DNA of 64,000 bases from Bradyrhizobium diazoefficiens (GTDB taxonomy: Bacteria > Pseudomonadota > Alphaproteobacteria > Rhizobiales > Xanthobacteraceae): the NCBI RefSeq assembly GCF_016599855.1, contig NZ_CP067041.1, positions 5,208,001 to 5,272,000 of the forward strand, written 5' to 3'. Shown here in pieces: positions 33,830 to 43,997 of this stretch (position 1 is its first letter; the number at the start of each line of letters is the position of its first letter). A program made the translations under genes and the position numbers. The notes beneath the pieces were generated by a model. It had not been told where the DNA came from, did not search any database, and worked only from the letters and a program-made list of their open reading frames with translations.

Positions 33830-35632
33830 ATGGCCCAGTTTCCAAAGAAAATCACCGACGATCCCTATGCGGCAGCGGTCCTGATTCGCCGCCTGGTCAC
33901 GGAACAAGGCGTCATCTACTGGCGGCGCTATCTCGCCGCCTTTGCGCTGATGGCGACCGCCGCAGGCGCCACCGCGGGCGCGACCTACGTGCTCGGCCAG
34001 GTCATCAACCAGGCCTATGTCGACAAGAACATCCCGGGCATCGCGATGTTCTCAGGGCTGACGGTGATCCTGCTCTTCATCAAGGGCGTGACGACCTACG
34101 GCCACATGGTGATCCTGACCAAGATCAGCAACGCCATCCTCGCCACCAACCAGCGTCAGCTATTCGCAAAGCTGATGCGCGAGAGCGTCGGCTTCTTCTC
34201 CGAGCGGCACTCGTCCGAATTTCTGGCGCGGCTCACGGCCGGCGCCAAGTCGATCACCGACGTGCTCAACATGCTGGTCAACGCGGTCGGGCGCGACCTC
34301 ATGATGCTGCTCGCCATGATCGGCGTGATGGTGTGGCAGGATCCGCTGATGTCCTTCATCGGTCTCGTCGCAGTGCCGCCGGCGATGCTAGTGCTGCGCA
34401 AGCTGGTCAAGCGCATCAAGGGGCTCGCGTACAACCAATTCACCGGCACCGCCGATATCATGGAGACCATGCAGGAATCGCTGCAAGGCATCCGCACCGT
34501 CAAAGCGTTCACGCTCGAAGAGGCCATGCAGAGCCGCATCGACGAGAACATCGCGATCGTCGAGCGCAACGCCAACAAGATGGCCCGCGTCGCCAACCGC
34601 TCCAACCCGCTGATGGAAATGCTCGGCGGCTTTGCGGTCGCCGGCTGTTTGCTTTACGGTGGCTACAGCGTGGTCGCGCTCAACGCCACGCCCGGGGCGT
34701 TCTTCTCGTTCATGACCGCTTTCCTGATGGCGACCGAGCCGGCCAAGCGGCTGGCGCGGCTCAACATCGATTTGAACAGTCAGCTCGTCGGCGCGCGCAT
34801 GCTGCTCGAGGTCGTCGACAGTCCGGCCAGCGAGCATTCCGACGACGACAAGCCGGCATTGAAGCTTTCCGATGCGCGCATCGAGCTGCGCGACGTCAGC
34901 TTCTCGTATCGCTCGGGCGAGACCGTCCTCAACCGTATGAGCTTCGTCGCCGAGTCGGGCAAGGTCACCGCGCTGGTCGGCCCGTCCGGCGGGGGCAAAT
35001 CGACCGTGCTGGCGCTGCTGCTGCGCTTCTATGAGGTGACGCAGGGCGACATCGTGATCGACGGCCAGTCCATCGGCGCGGTCTCGCGCAAATCGCTGCG
35101 CGCGCAGACCGCCTATGTCGGCCAGGACGTCTATCTATTCCGCGACACGATCCGCAACAACATCGCCTTCGGCAAACCCGGCGCGACCGAAGAGCAAATC
35201 ATCGACGCGGCGAAGGCGGCCTGCGCGCATGATTTCATCATGAGCTTCCCGCTCGGCTACAATACCCCGGTCGGCGAGCACGGCACGCAGCTGTCGGGCG
35301 GCCAACGCCAGCGCATCGCGGTGGCGCGCGCGCTGATCAAGAACGCCCCGATCATCCTGCTGGATGAGGCCACCGCCGCGCTCGACTCGGAGTCGGAGCG
35401 GCAGGTGCAGGAGGCGATCGAGCATCTCTGCCAGAACCGCACCACCATCGTCATCGCGCACCGCCTGCACACCATCATGCATGCCGACGCGATTCTCGTA
35501 GTCGAGGGCGGTGAGATCGTCGAGCAGGGCCGGCATGACGAGCTCTTGCGCCGTTCAGGCCGCTACGCCTCGTTCTTCCGTCTGCAACATCACGACGCCG
35601 GCGCTCTGGCGCCGATCAGCGCAACCGCATAG
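33830..35632 (+). CDS. MsbA-like ABC exporter (fused permease and ATPase)
   Basis: 600 residues. Six membrane helices fill the first 330 residues and the nucleotide-binding domain the rest. Walker A is GPSGGGKST (384-392), the signature LSGGQ is at 488-492, and Walker B ends in Asp512-Glu513. The type fits half-transporters that flip lipid A-core or other lipids as homodimers. The placement between galE and other LPS genes favours a lipid A or glycolipid role, but the substrate cannot be read from the sequence. The FAH-family gene starts 37 bases after its stop. Confidence 0.88.
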   Translation: MAQFPKKITDDPYAAAVLIRRLVTEQGVIYWRRYLAAFALMATAAGATAGATYVLGQVINQAYVDKNIPGIAMFSGLTVILLFIKGVTTYGHMVILTKISNAILATNQRQLFAKLMRESVGFFSERHSSEFLARLTAGAKSITDVLNMLVNAVGRDLMMLLAMIGVMVWQDPLMSFIGLVAVPPAMLVLRKLVKRIKGLAYNQFTGTADIMETMQESLQGIRTVKAFTLEEAMQSRIDENIAIVERNANKMARVANRSNPLMEMLGGFAVAGCLLYGGYSVVALNATPGAFFSFMTAFLMATEPAKRLARLNIDLNSQLVGARMLLEVVDSPASEHSDDDKPALKLSDARIELRDVSFSYRSGETVLNRMSFVAESGKVTALVGPSGGGKSTVLALLLRFYEVTQGDIVIDGQSIGAVSRKSLRAQTAYVGQDVYLFRDTIRNNIAFGKPGATEEQIIDAAKAACAHDFIMSFPLGYNTPVGEHGTQLSGGQRQRIAVARALIKNAPIILLDEATAALDSESERQVQEAIEHLCQNRTTIVIAHRLHTIMHADAILVVEGGEIVEQGRHDELLRRSGRYASFFRLQHHDAGALAPISATA

Positions 35633-35669
35633 AGTTCCTTCACCCCACCAAGAGCAGCGAGACCGCTTC

Positions 35670-36371
35670 ATGAACGCCGCCTCCTACGTCATCCCGCTTC
35701 CGCCCCAGGCCTCGCTTCCTGTCGTCGGGGAAAGCGGCCGTTATCCGGTCCGTCGCATCTGGTGCGTCGGCCGCAACTATCTCGAGCACATCCGCGAGAT
35801 GGGCAATGACGAGCGCGCCCCGCCGTTCTTCTTCGCCAAGCACGCCGACATGCTGGTGCCTGATGGCGCCACCATCCCGTATCCGCCGCTGACCAAAGAT
35901 CTGCATCACGAGGTCGAGCTGGTCGTCGCGATGAAGAGCGGCGGACTCAACATCCCCGCTGAGAAGGCGCTCGACCATGTCTACGGCTACGCCGTCGGCA
36001 TCGACCTTACCCGCCGCGACCTCCAGATCGCCTCGCGCAAGAAGGAGCGCCCGTGGGAGATCGGCAAGTCGTTCGACTATTCCGCGCCGTGCTCCACGCT
36101 TCAGCCGGCCTCGAAGATCGGCCATCCCGCCAAGGGCAAGATCTGGCTCACGGTCAACGGCAAGGAAGCCCAGAAGGGCGACCTCAACGAGCTGATCTGG
36201 AACGTACCCGAGATCATCTGGCAGCTCTCGCAGCAGGTGAAGCTCGCCGCCGGCGACATCATCATGACGGGCACGCCGGCCGGCGTGTCGCAGCTCCAGC
36301 CGGGCGACAAGCTCGAATGCGGCGTCGACGGCGTCGGCACGCTGAAGGTGAGCATCGGCCAGCCTGAGTAG
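35670..36371 (+). CDS. Fumarylacetoacetate hydrolase family protein
   Basis: 233 residues, a single FAH C-terminal domain. RRIWCVGRNYLEHIREMG begins the fold; HHEVELVVAM carries the metal-binding Glu pair, and IIMTGTPAGVS is the C-terminal family block. Members hydrolyse or decarboxylate acylpyruvates and related diacids in aromatic and sugar acid catabolism. The exact substrate is not predictable. It follows the ABC exporter gene closely, but this does not imply a shared function. A strong terminator follows. Confidence 0.88.
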   Translation: MNAASYVIPLPPQASLPVVGESGRYPVRRIWCVGRNYLEHIREMGNDERAPPFFFAKHADMLVPDGATIPYPPLTKDLHHEVELVVAMKSGGLNIPAEKALDHVYGYAVGIDLTRRDLQIASRKKERPWEIGKSFDYSAPCSTLQPASKIGHPAKGKIWLTVNGKEAQKGDLNELIWNVPEIIWQLSQQVKLAAGDIIMTGTPAGVSQLQPGDKLECGVDGVGTLKVSIGQPE

Positions 36372-36400
36372 GCTTGCCTCACAATTCGCGGAAATTGCCA

Positions 36401-36432
36401 AAGCCCCGGACGTAACGTCCGGGGCTTTTTTT
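36401..36432 (+). terminator. Intrinsic terminator
   Basis: AGCCCCGGACG pairs with CGTCCGGGGCT around a tight loop and is followed by a run of seven T. It is 30 bases after the FAH stop codon and also lies at the convergent end of the MFS gene on the other strand. Confidence 0.92.
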
Positions 36433-36450
36433 GCGAAGACTTTCCCGGTC

Positions 36451-37791
36451 TCAGGCCTGCGAACCGTGCACGCCCACGGCGTTGATGTCCTTGCCGGTGT
36501 AGTCGGTCATCAGCGCGGTCGCGATCAGCGAGATAACGGCGCAAGCCGCGATATAGGCCGCAATGACCATCGGTGAGTGGAACGTGCCGAACAGCCAGGC
36601 TGCGATCAACGGCGCAGGGCCACCGGCAATCACGGATGCAAATTGATAGCCGAGCGACGCGCCGCTGTAGCGAAGGCGTCCGGTAAAGCTCTCGGCGATC
36701 AACGCGGCTTGCGGACCGTACATCATGTCGTGCGGGATCAGCGACAGGACGATTGCGAGGAAGATGACCACCTCCGATCCGGTACCTAGCATCGCGTAGT
36801 AGATGAAGCCGAAGATGCCGGTGACGAGCGCGCCGGCCATGTACATGTTCTTGCGGCCAATCTGGTCTGACAGATGACCGCAGACCGGAATCGTCACGAA
36901 TGACAGCACCGAGGCCGACAACACCGCTGTCAGCAGGAAGTCGCGCGAGAGATGCAACGTGCCGATGCCGTAGGAAAAGACGAATGCGGTGAAGATGTAG
37001 AACGGTGCCTGCTCGGCCATGCGCGCAAACGCTGAGAGCAGGATTTCCTTCGGATGCTGCTTGATCACCGTCAGCATCGGCGTGCGGTCGAGCCTGCGCT
37101 CGGCCAGCAATCTGGAGAACACCGGCGTTTCGAGGATGCCGAGCCGGATGTAAAGACCGACGCCGACGAGGACGAGGCTGAGCGCGAACGGTATGCGCCA
37201 GCCCCAGGCCAGGAAGCTGTCGCCCGCCATCTGGCTGAACGCGAGCACGGCAAGGTTGGCGAGGAACAGGCCACAGGGCACTCCGAATTGCGGCCAGGAT
37301 GCGATCAGTCCTCGTGACCGGTCGTTGCGCGCCCATTCCATCGACATCAGCACCGAGCCGCCCCATTCGCCGCCGACGCCAACGCCCTGGATGAAGCGCA
37401 GCACGGTCAGGATCACTGCGCCCCAGATACCGATGCTCGAATAGGTCGGCACCACGGCCACCGCCGCAGTCGCCAGGCCCATCAGCAGCAACGTCGCAAT
37501 CAGCGTCGACTTGCGGCCGATGCGATCGCCATAGTGTCCAAAGATCGCAGCGCCGATCGGACGGGCGATGAATCCGACCGCGTAGATGGCGAACGCCTCA
37601 AGGGTACCAACCCGGGGGTCGGATTGCGGGAAGAACAGCTTTGCGAAGACCAGACCCGTAACCGTGCTGTAGAGGAAGAAGTCATACCATTCGATCGCAG
37701 TCCCCACCGTGGAGGCGATGACGGCGCGACGAAGCTGGAGCCGATGTTCGGATGGCGACAGTTGAGCGGCGTCGAGGCCGAGCGTTGTCAT
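36451..37791 (-). CDS. MFS transporter, metabolite:H+ symporter family
   Basis: 446 residues with twelve predicted helices. The start VIASTVGTAIEWYDFFLYST, the loop GHYGDRIGRKSTL and GVGVGGEWGGSVLM identify the MHS subgroup (relatives of ShiA, ProP and KgtP), proton symporters for organic acids and osmolytes. The substrate is unknown. It is convergent with the FAH gene, so joint use in an acid catabolic route is possible but only suggested by proximity. Confidence 0.9.
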   Translation of the reverse strand: MTTLGLDAAQLSPSEHRLQLRRAVIASTVGTAIEWYDFFLYSTVTGLVFAKLFFPQSDPRVGTLEAFAIYAVGFIARPIGAAIFGHYGDRIGRKSTLIATLLLMGLATAAVAVVPTYSSIGIWGAVILTVLRFIQGVGVGGEWGGSVLMSMEWARNDRSRGLIASWPQFGVPCGLFLANLAVLAFSQMAGDSFLAWGWRIPFALSLVLVGVGLYIRLGILETPVFSRLLAERRLDRTPMLTVIKQHPKEILLSAFARMAEQAPFYIFTAFVFSYGIGTLHLSRDFLLTAVLSASVLSFVTIPVCGHLSDQIGRKNMYMAGALVTGIFGFIYYAMLGTGSEVVIFLAIVLSLIPHDMMYGPQAALIAESFTGRLRYSGASLGYQFASVIAGGPAPLIAAWLFGTFHSPMVIAAYIAACAVISLIATALMTDYTGKDINAVGVHGSQA

Positions 37792-37957
37792 GGGAGCGTC
37801 TCCTTCTGACGCGCCCCCCTTTTCGGTTTGAACCCCGACCAGGTCGTTTGACTACAAACTATCTCGCGCGCCCGAGGGTTCCGGCAAAGTGGAGATGGAG
37901 CCTAGAACTTTCGTCGGCCGGTGGGGGCCTGAAGCCAAGCGGTCGCGCGAGCTCGCT

Positions 37958-38428
37958 CTACCAGGCCTTCACCGGCCGATTGGCGTGGCTCGCCTGCGGC
38001 ACGCCGCGATTGAGCGACATGTGCGAATGCACGCACAGCCAGCCATCGCCATTTCTTGAAAACACCATGGTCGCCCGGCCAGGGCGCGGAAACGCGCTGC
38101 CATCGGGACGATAGCCCGTGCTCGTCCACGGCGCGATCGCGGTTGCCATCGTGCCATCGGGAGACGCCAGAACCGAGATCTGGTCGAGCCCGAAGCGGAA
38201 GTCTGTCGTCTTCGGCCAGACGTTATTCCACTGCGTCGAGACCCATTGATCGAGTCCCGGAATGACGTCGTTATGCGTGCCGAAGGCCAGCACATCGGGA
38301 TGAAAGAGCGGCCGCGCCGCAGCGTAGTCGACCTCTCGGACATAGCCTGCGAAGGTGTCCAGCCATTCGCGGAAGAATTGCACGATCTCGGTGTTCGCGG
38401 TCGGCAAAGGGGACATTGCCTGCTCCAT
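37958..38428 (-). CDS. Nuclear transport factor 2-like (SnoaL/DUF4440-type) protein
   Basis: 156 residues with the cone-shaped NTF2-like pattern: N-terminal helices, LFHPDVLAFGTHNDVIPG, then beta strands ending WLCVHSHMSLNRG. Proteins of this type bind small hydrophobic ligands or act as isomerases and hydrolases; the ligand is not known. The start codon is 19 bases from the lpxO stop on the same strand, so both may be cotranscribed. Confidence 0.75.
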   Translation of the reverse strand: MEQAMSPLPTANTEIVQFFREWLDTFAGYVREVDYAAARPLFHPDVLAFGTHNDVIPGLDQWVSTQWNNVWPKTTDFRFGLDQISVLASPDGTMATAIAPWTSTGYRPDGSAFPRPGRATMVFSRNGDGWLCVHSHMSLNRGVPQASHANRPVKAW

Positions 38429-38447
38429 ATTCGGCGCGACGCGCCGA

Positions 38448-39377
38448 TCACCGCAGCGCCGACAACACGATCAGGCCGAGGATCAGGGCGGTCAGCGAGT
38501 ACTTCAGAGTGTAGTAGACGTTGCGGTTCCATTCCTTGACCTTGCGGCTGGCGAGATGGATCTCGTAGAGGTTGCCGAACACCTTGTTGAGCACGCCGAC
38601 ATTCTCGCCGTGGACATTCTGGGTCGCCGACGCCTTGACGATGTGATGGCTGACCCAGCGGTTGATCGCGGTCATGAAGCCGAACTTCATCGGGCGCTCG
38701 ACGTCGCAGAACAGGATGATGCGGTTGACGTCGGTCGCGTTCTCCGCGCTGTGAATGAACGTCTCGTCGAACATGAAGGCCTCGCCATCACGCCAGACGC
38801 ATTCGACGCCGTCGACCAGGATTCGACACTTGTTCGAGTTCGGCGTGACCAGGCCGAGATGATAGCGCAACGAGCCGGCGAAAGGATCGCGGTGCGCACC
38901 GAGCTTGCCGCCCGGCGGCAGCATCGCGAACATCGCGCCATGTACGCTCGGAATCGCGTTGAGCAGTTCCACCGTCTTTGGGCATAGCGTGCGCGCAGAG
39001 GGCAGGAAGTCGTCGTACCATTTCAGGTAAAAACGTTTCCAACCGCTCTTGAAGAACGAGTAGAAGCCCCAGTCGTTGTTCTTGACGGCGGCGCGAATGA
39101 AGCCTTCGTCGAACAGGCGAACGGCCTCGTCGCGGATGGTCTCCCAGTTCTCGCTGAGCGGCTTCAACTCGGGAAACTGTTCGACTGCGATGACTGGTTT
39201 GTTCGGAACGGCCGAGCCCGCGTACATCAGCACATTGTAGGGCGCGAGATAGGTCGAGTGATCGCCGAGCTGGCGCGCGAAGCGCAGCCGCTGCTTGCCG
39301 CGGAAGTGAACGTAGATCGTTGAAGCCGCAAGCACATACAAAATGACAAGTTGCGGCGCGAAAAGCTGCTTCAGCAT
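38448..39377 (-). CDS. lpxO: Aspartyl/asparaginyl beta-hydroxylase family, LpxO-like lipid A hydroxylase
   Basis: 309 residues. An N-terminal membrane helix (5-22) and another at the C-terminus flank a Fe(II)/2-oxoglutarate dioxygenase domain with His162, Asp164, His209 and Arg219 in GAHRDPF, FIHSAEN and DVNRIIL. LpxO hydroxylates the 2-position of a secondary acyl chain on lipid A and the overall length and membrane anchoring agree. Location next to the LPS region supports this. Confidence 0.85.
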   Translation of the reverse strand: MLKQLFAPQLVILYVLAASTIYVHFRGKQRLRFARQLGDHSTYLAPYNVLMYAGSAVPNKPVIAVEQFPELKPLSENWETIRDEAVRLFDEGFIRAAVKNNDWGFYSFFKSGWKRFYLKWYDDFLPSARTLCPKTVELLNAIPSVHGAMFAMLPPGGKLGAHRDPFAGSLRYHLGLVTPNSNKCRILVDGVECVWRDGEAFMFDETFIHSAENATDVNRIILFCDVERPMKFGFMTAINRWVSHHIVKASATQNVHGENVGVLNKVFGNLYEIHLASRKVKEWNRNVYYTLKYSLTALILGLIVLSALR

Positions 39378-39607
39378 TTCCCCAGTTCCCGAGTGACCCA
39401 GCCGGGGACGTCATTTACTCCGAGCCCACCCGAGCGGCAAGATATTCACCGCTGGGTTGCAATCACTCAGGTGAGAGCGCGGGGCCGAAACGAGCCGAAT
39501 CACAGCCGGGACAGCGCCTGGAGACCCTTGAAGATCAGGCGCTTGGGGTCAGTGGCGCCGGCGACATAGGCAGATCAAATGCGCGGGCTTTGCCAATTCA
39601 GCGACCA

Positions 39608-40234
39608 CTATGTGGCGCCTGGCTTTTTCGTGTTGTGAACAAATGATTTGAGTAATTCGGCCTGCTGCAGGACCAGCTCGCACTGCTTTCGCGCATGGCT
39701 GCTCGATAACTCAATCAATTCCGAGAACGTTCTGGCGCGGCCCAACTCCCGCGTATACAGCAACGTCGCGCCCGCATTCACTTTCGTCAGTTCGAGTACG
39801 ATCGCGTGGCACTCAGCGGCTGGTCCCTCCAGGAGGTCGCTTTCCGGACTGGCAAGGTCCTCCGCGTAATCCAATGCAGCGTGCACAGCTGCCCGCATTG
39901 TCTCCAGGGCGCGAGTCTGCATGTCCTTGGCAATTTCTACGACGAGATCTGTGGCGGCGCTGTTGGAATCCTGGAATTGCACGGAGCGCGGCGCCGGCTT
40001 CGCAGGGGGCATTGCAACACTCCCGTTGACTGCGGCTGGAACTGCCGACTGAGCAGGTGGCTTCGCTGTCTGCTCGACCTGGGGTCCATCGTCCCGGGCA
40101 ACCGCGACCGGGCCGGGCGATATCCCCAGCAGGCCCTCGTCGATAGTACGGGTCGCCGTCGCCGTCAGTTCCACCAGTGAACGACGCCTGGCGCGTGCAA
40201 TTTCAGCAGGCTGTCTTGAGTGCGGCTTGCCCAT
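39608..40234 (-). CDS. Phasin-like protein
   Basis: 208 residues. A basic start (residues 1-30) and a Pro/Ala linker (about 40-95) precede an amphipathic helical domain (about 100-205) with the phasin pattern KDMQTRALETMRAAVHAAL and AELLKSFV. Phasins coat polyhydroxyalkanoate granules. The ATG at 40234 lies within the ParA gene, so the two reading frames overlap by 32 bases and are translationally coupled. The basic N-terminus could bind DNA, as in PhaM-type phasins; that is inference. Confidence 0.65.
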   Translation of the reverse strand: MGKPHSRQPAEIARARRRSLVELTATATRTIDEGLLGISPGPVAVARDDGPQVEQTAKPPAQSAVPAAVNGSVAMPPAKPAPRSVQFQDSNSAATDLVVEIAKDMQTRALETMRAAVHAALDYAEDLASPESDLLEGPAAECHAIVLELTKVNAGATLLYTRELGRARTFSELIELSSSHARKQCELVLQQAELLKSFVHNTKKPGAT

Positions 40235-40862
40235 GAGGCGACTCCACGATGAGGTGCTTCGAGATCCAATCCCACAGCGCAACGATTTCGTCCGAGGCTT
40301 TTCCCTCCGGTGCGAACTCGGTCACGCCCAATCCGGCACCGAGCGCATCCTGGTGGTCGTTGCGCTGCGCGATAAAGGGAAGCGCAAGCACCCCGAGGGA
40401 ATTGAGCGACGTTGCAGCCTCACTCAGCCGGCCGCCCCGCGTTGGGGTTTGATTGAGGATGAAGGCAAATCGGCGGTTGAGCCTTCGAATGGCAATCAGC
40501 GTCGGTATTGCGGCCTCGATATCGGCCGGGCTGGGACGCGCGGGGATAAGACAAAGATCGGCTTTGTCGATGGCGCGCATCGCCAACGCGTTATCCGTGG
40601 CGGCTGTGTCGATGATTGCGAGCGAGATCCCGTCAGCCTCGAGGCGAGATATCATCGGATCGATATCGGCCGGATCAACAATGCGATCGACGTGGGGATA
40701 CGAATTCGTTCGCCGCTCTTTCCATTTCGCGATCGTTCCTTGCGCATCAGCCTCAACGAGAGCGACACGCTCTCCATGCGCCATCGCAGCCACCGCAAGT
40801 CCCGTGGCCAGCGTACTCTTGCCGCTTCCGCCTTTTTGCGTGACCAGAGCAAGGACGTGCAT
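40203..40862 (-). CDS. ParA/MinD-type ATPase
   Basis: 219 residues. The deviant Walker A KGGSGKST (10-17), the switch region VEADAQGTIAKW, and IIDTAATDN (Walker B, near 90) define a short ParA-family ATPase without an N-terminal HTH. Such proteins position cargo such as plasmids, carboxysomes or chemoreceptors on the nucleoid. There is no parB, so it is not chromosome segregation ParA. Its partner gene here is the phasin-like gene, whose start overlaps this gene's end. The ATG at 40862 is six codons downstream of the longest start. Confidence 0.88.
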   Translation of the reverse strand: MHVLALVTQKGGSGKSTLATGLAVAAMAHGERVALVEADAQGTIAKWKERRTNSYPHVDRIVDPADIDPMISRLEADGISLAIIDTAATDNALAMRAIDKADLCLIPARPSPADIEAAIPTLIAIRRLNRRFAFILNQTPTRGGRLSEAATSLNSLGVLALPFIAQRNDHQDALGAGLGVTEFAPEGKASDEIVALWDWISKHLIVESPHGQAALKTAC

Positions 40863-41179
40863 ATCCTGCGCTCCCCTCAATTGGCAGCGACGCGAAACTC
40901 ACACGCTGTCGGAGCTAAATTGCATCGCGATGCACAACACTACTTCAAGTCGCGATTCGCCTCAAGCAATCCGCGGGCTCCCCCGGCAACGTACGGGATC
41001 AGGCATACTGCATCACGCCCTCGTCGATCCGGCCAAGCGCAACGACACGATACCGAGCGCGTAGTGCAACGGCAAACAGCCGGGCAACAACTGCAAAGAG
41101 AGTTGAATTCCATGCGGCGAAACAGCAAAGCCCCGGATCGCTCCGGGGCTTCGCGTCGATGATCGCCGCGATCAGCGGA
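40863..41179. other. Gap between ahcY and the ParA gene
   Basis: 317 bases. The right end holds the ahcY terminator. The rest should contain the promoter of the ParA/phasin pair. I see no repeat or gene. Confidence 0.5.
41128..41151 (-). terminator. Intrinsic terminator of ahcY
   Basis: On the minus strand AGCCCCGGA pairs with TCCGGGGCT over a 4-base loop, followed by TTGCTGTTT. It is about 30 bases beyond the ahcY stop. Confidence 0.8.
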
Positions 41180-42601
41180 TCAGTACCGGTAATGGTCGCT
41201 CTTGTACGGGCCTTCCTGCTTCACGCCGATATAGTCGGCCTGGTCCTTGCGAAGTTCGGTGAGCTTGACGCCGATCTTGGCGAGATGCAGCCGGGCCACC
41301 TTCTCGTCGAGGGTCTTTGGCAGCACGTAGACCTTCTTCTCGTACTTGCCGTCCTTGTTGTTGGCGAACAGCTCGATCTGCGCCAGCGTCTGGTTGGTGA
41401 AGGACGCGGACATCACGAAGGACGGATGGCCCATCGCGTTACCGAGATTCACGAGGCGGCCTTCCGACAGCATGATGATGCGATGCTTGTCGGGAAATTC
41501 GATCTCGTCGACCTGCGGCTTGATGTTGGTCCACTTCAGATTGCGCAGACCGGCGATCTGGATCTCGTTGTCGAAGTGGCCGATGTTGCAGACGATGGCG
41601 CGATCCTTCATCGCGCGCATGTGCTCGATGGTGATGATGTCCTTGTTGCCGGTCGCGGTGACGAAGATGTCGGCGCGGGGCGCGGCGTCTTCCATCGTCG
41701 TGACCTCGTAGCCTTCCATCGCGGCCTGCAGCGCGCAGATCGGATCGACTTCCGACACCATGACGCGGCAGCCAGCCTGGCGCAGCGAAGCCGCCGAACC
41801 CTTGCCGACATCGCCGAAGCCCGCGACCATCGCGACCTTGCCCGACATCATCACATCGGTGCCGCGGCGGATGCCGTCGACCAGCGATTCACGGCAACCA
41901 TAGAGGTTGTCGAATTTCGACTTGGTGACGCTGTCGTTGACGTTGATCGCCGGCCATAGCAGCGTGCCGGCCTTCTGCATGTCATAGAGACGATGCACCC
42001 CCGTGGTGGTCTCTTCGGAAACGCCCTTGATGCTCTTGGCGATCTCCGCGAAGTAGCCCTTCGGCTTTTCCTTGAGCTGCTTCTTCAGAAGCGCGAAGAA
42101 GACTTCCTCTTCTTCCGAACCCGGCTTGTCCAGGAACTTGGTGTCGCCGTTCTCGGCGCGCAGACCGAGATGGACGTACATGGTGGCGTCGCCGCCGTCG
42201 TCGAGGATCATGTTCGGGTGACCGCCGCCATGCCAGTCGAACAGCTTGGCGGTGTAGTCCCAGTATTCGGTCAGGCTCTCGCCCTTGACCGCGAACACCG
42301 GAATGCCGGCGGCCGCGATCGCCGCCGCGGCGTGGTCCTGCGTCGAATAAATATTGCAGGAGACCCAGCGGATGTCGGCGCCGAGGGCAGCCAGCGTCTC
42401 GATCAGGACGCCGGTCTGAATCGTCATGTGCAGCGAACCGGCGATACGCGCGCCTTTAAGCGGCTGCTTCGGGCCGTACTCTTCGCGGGTGGCCATCAGG
42501 CCGGGCATCTCGGTCTCGGCAAGCGAGAGTTCCTTGCGGCCGAAATCGGCGAGCGAGATGTCCTTCACGATGTAATCGGTAAAGCCGGGCTTCGCGTTCA
42601 T
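41180..42601 (-). CDS. ahcY: S-adenosylhomocysteine hydrolase AhcY
   Basis: 473 residues, the length of the proteobacterial form with the 40-residue insertion. [25 protein letters not shown] (the NAD-binding loop), [10 protein letters not shown] and the terminal KSDHYRY are family landmarks; the Lys-Tyr tail completes the NAD site of the neighbouring subunit. It splits SAH, the product of all SAM-dependent methylations, into adenosine and homocysteine. metK lies upstream on the same strand, with a palindromic repeat between them. Confidence 0.97.
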   Translation of the reverse strand: MNAKPGFTDYIVKDISLADFGRKELSLAETEMPGLMATREEYGPKQPLKGARIAGSLHMTIQTGVLIETLAALGADIRWVSCNIYSTQDHAAAAIAAAGIPVFAVKGESLTEYWDYTAKLFDWHGGGHPNMILDDGGDATMYVHLGLRAENGDTKFLDKPGSEEEEVFFALLKKQLKEKPKGYFAEIAKSIKGVSEETTTGVHRLYDMQKAGTLLWPAINVNDSVTKSKFDNLYGCRESLVDGIRRGTDVMMSGKVAMVAGFGDVGKGSAASLRQAGCRVMVSEVDPICALQAAMEGYEVTTMEDAAPRADIFVTATGNKDIITIEHMRAMKDRAIVCNIGHFDNEIQIAGLRNLKWTNIKPQVDEIEFPDKHRIIMLSEGRLVNLGNAMGHPSFVMSASFTNQTLAQIELFANNKDGKYEKKVYVLPKTLDEKVARLHLAKIGVKLTELRKDQADYIGVKQEGPYKSDHYRY

Positions 42602-42624
42602 TGGGGGTTCCTGTTTGTTTGGCT

Positions 42625-42717
42625 CGTCATTCCGGGGCGCTCGTGAAACGAGCGAACCCGGAATCCGTAAGGTTCGAGATTCCGGGTTCGCCGCTGTCGC
42701 GGCGCCCCAGAATGACG
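42625..42717. repeat. Dispersed palindromic repeat, family B, copy 1
   Basis: It starts CGTCATTCCGGGGCGC and ends GGCGCCCCAGAATGACG, so the ends are inverted repeats of each other. Inside are GCTCGTGAAACGAGC and a GGAATCC.../GAGATTCCGGGTTCG pair. A relative lies at 54519-54621. It fills the metK-ahcY gap and may form a long hairpin in the transcript. Confidence 0.85.
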
Positions 42718-42725
42718 CAAGAGAA

Positions 42726-43922
<1,197 letters not shown>

Positions 43923-43997
43923 CAGTAACCCCTTGTTCCGCCGCTTCAGGCGGACGTTTGCGATGTTTACCCTTGGATTATGTCAGTCACGATTATG

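Noticed and set aside
37792..37957. A short peptide gene between the MFS and NTF2-like genes
   Set aside because: Only a frame antisense to other coding DNA was present, and no start with a ribosome-binding site could be found.
43923..43997. A possible SAM riboswitch before metK
   Set aside because: The 75-base leader is too short and shows only one small hairpin, without the pairing of SAM-I, SAM-II or SAM/SAH types that I know.
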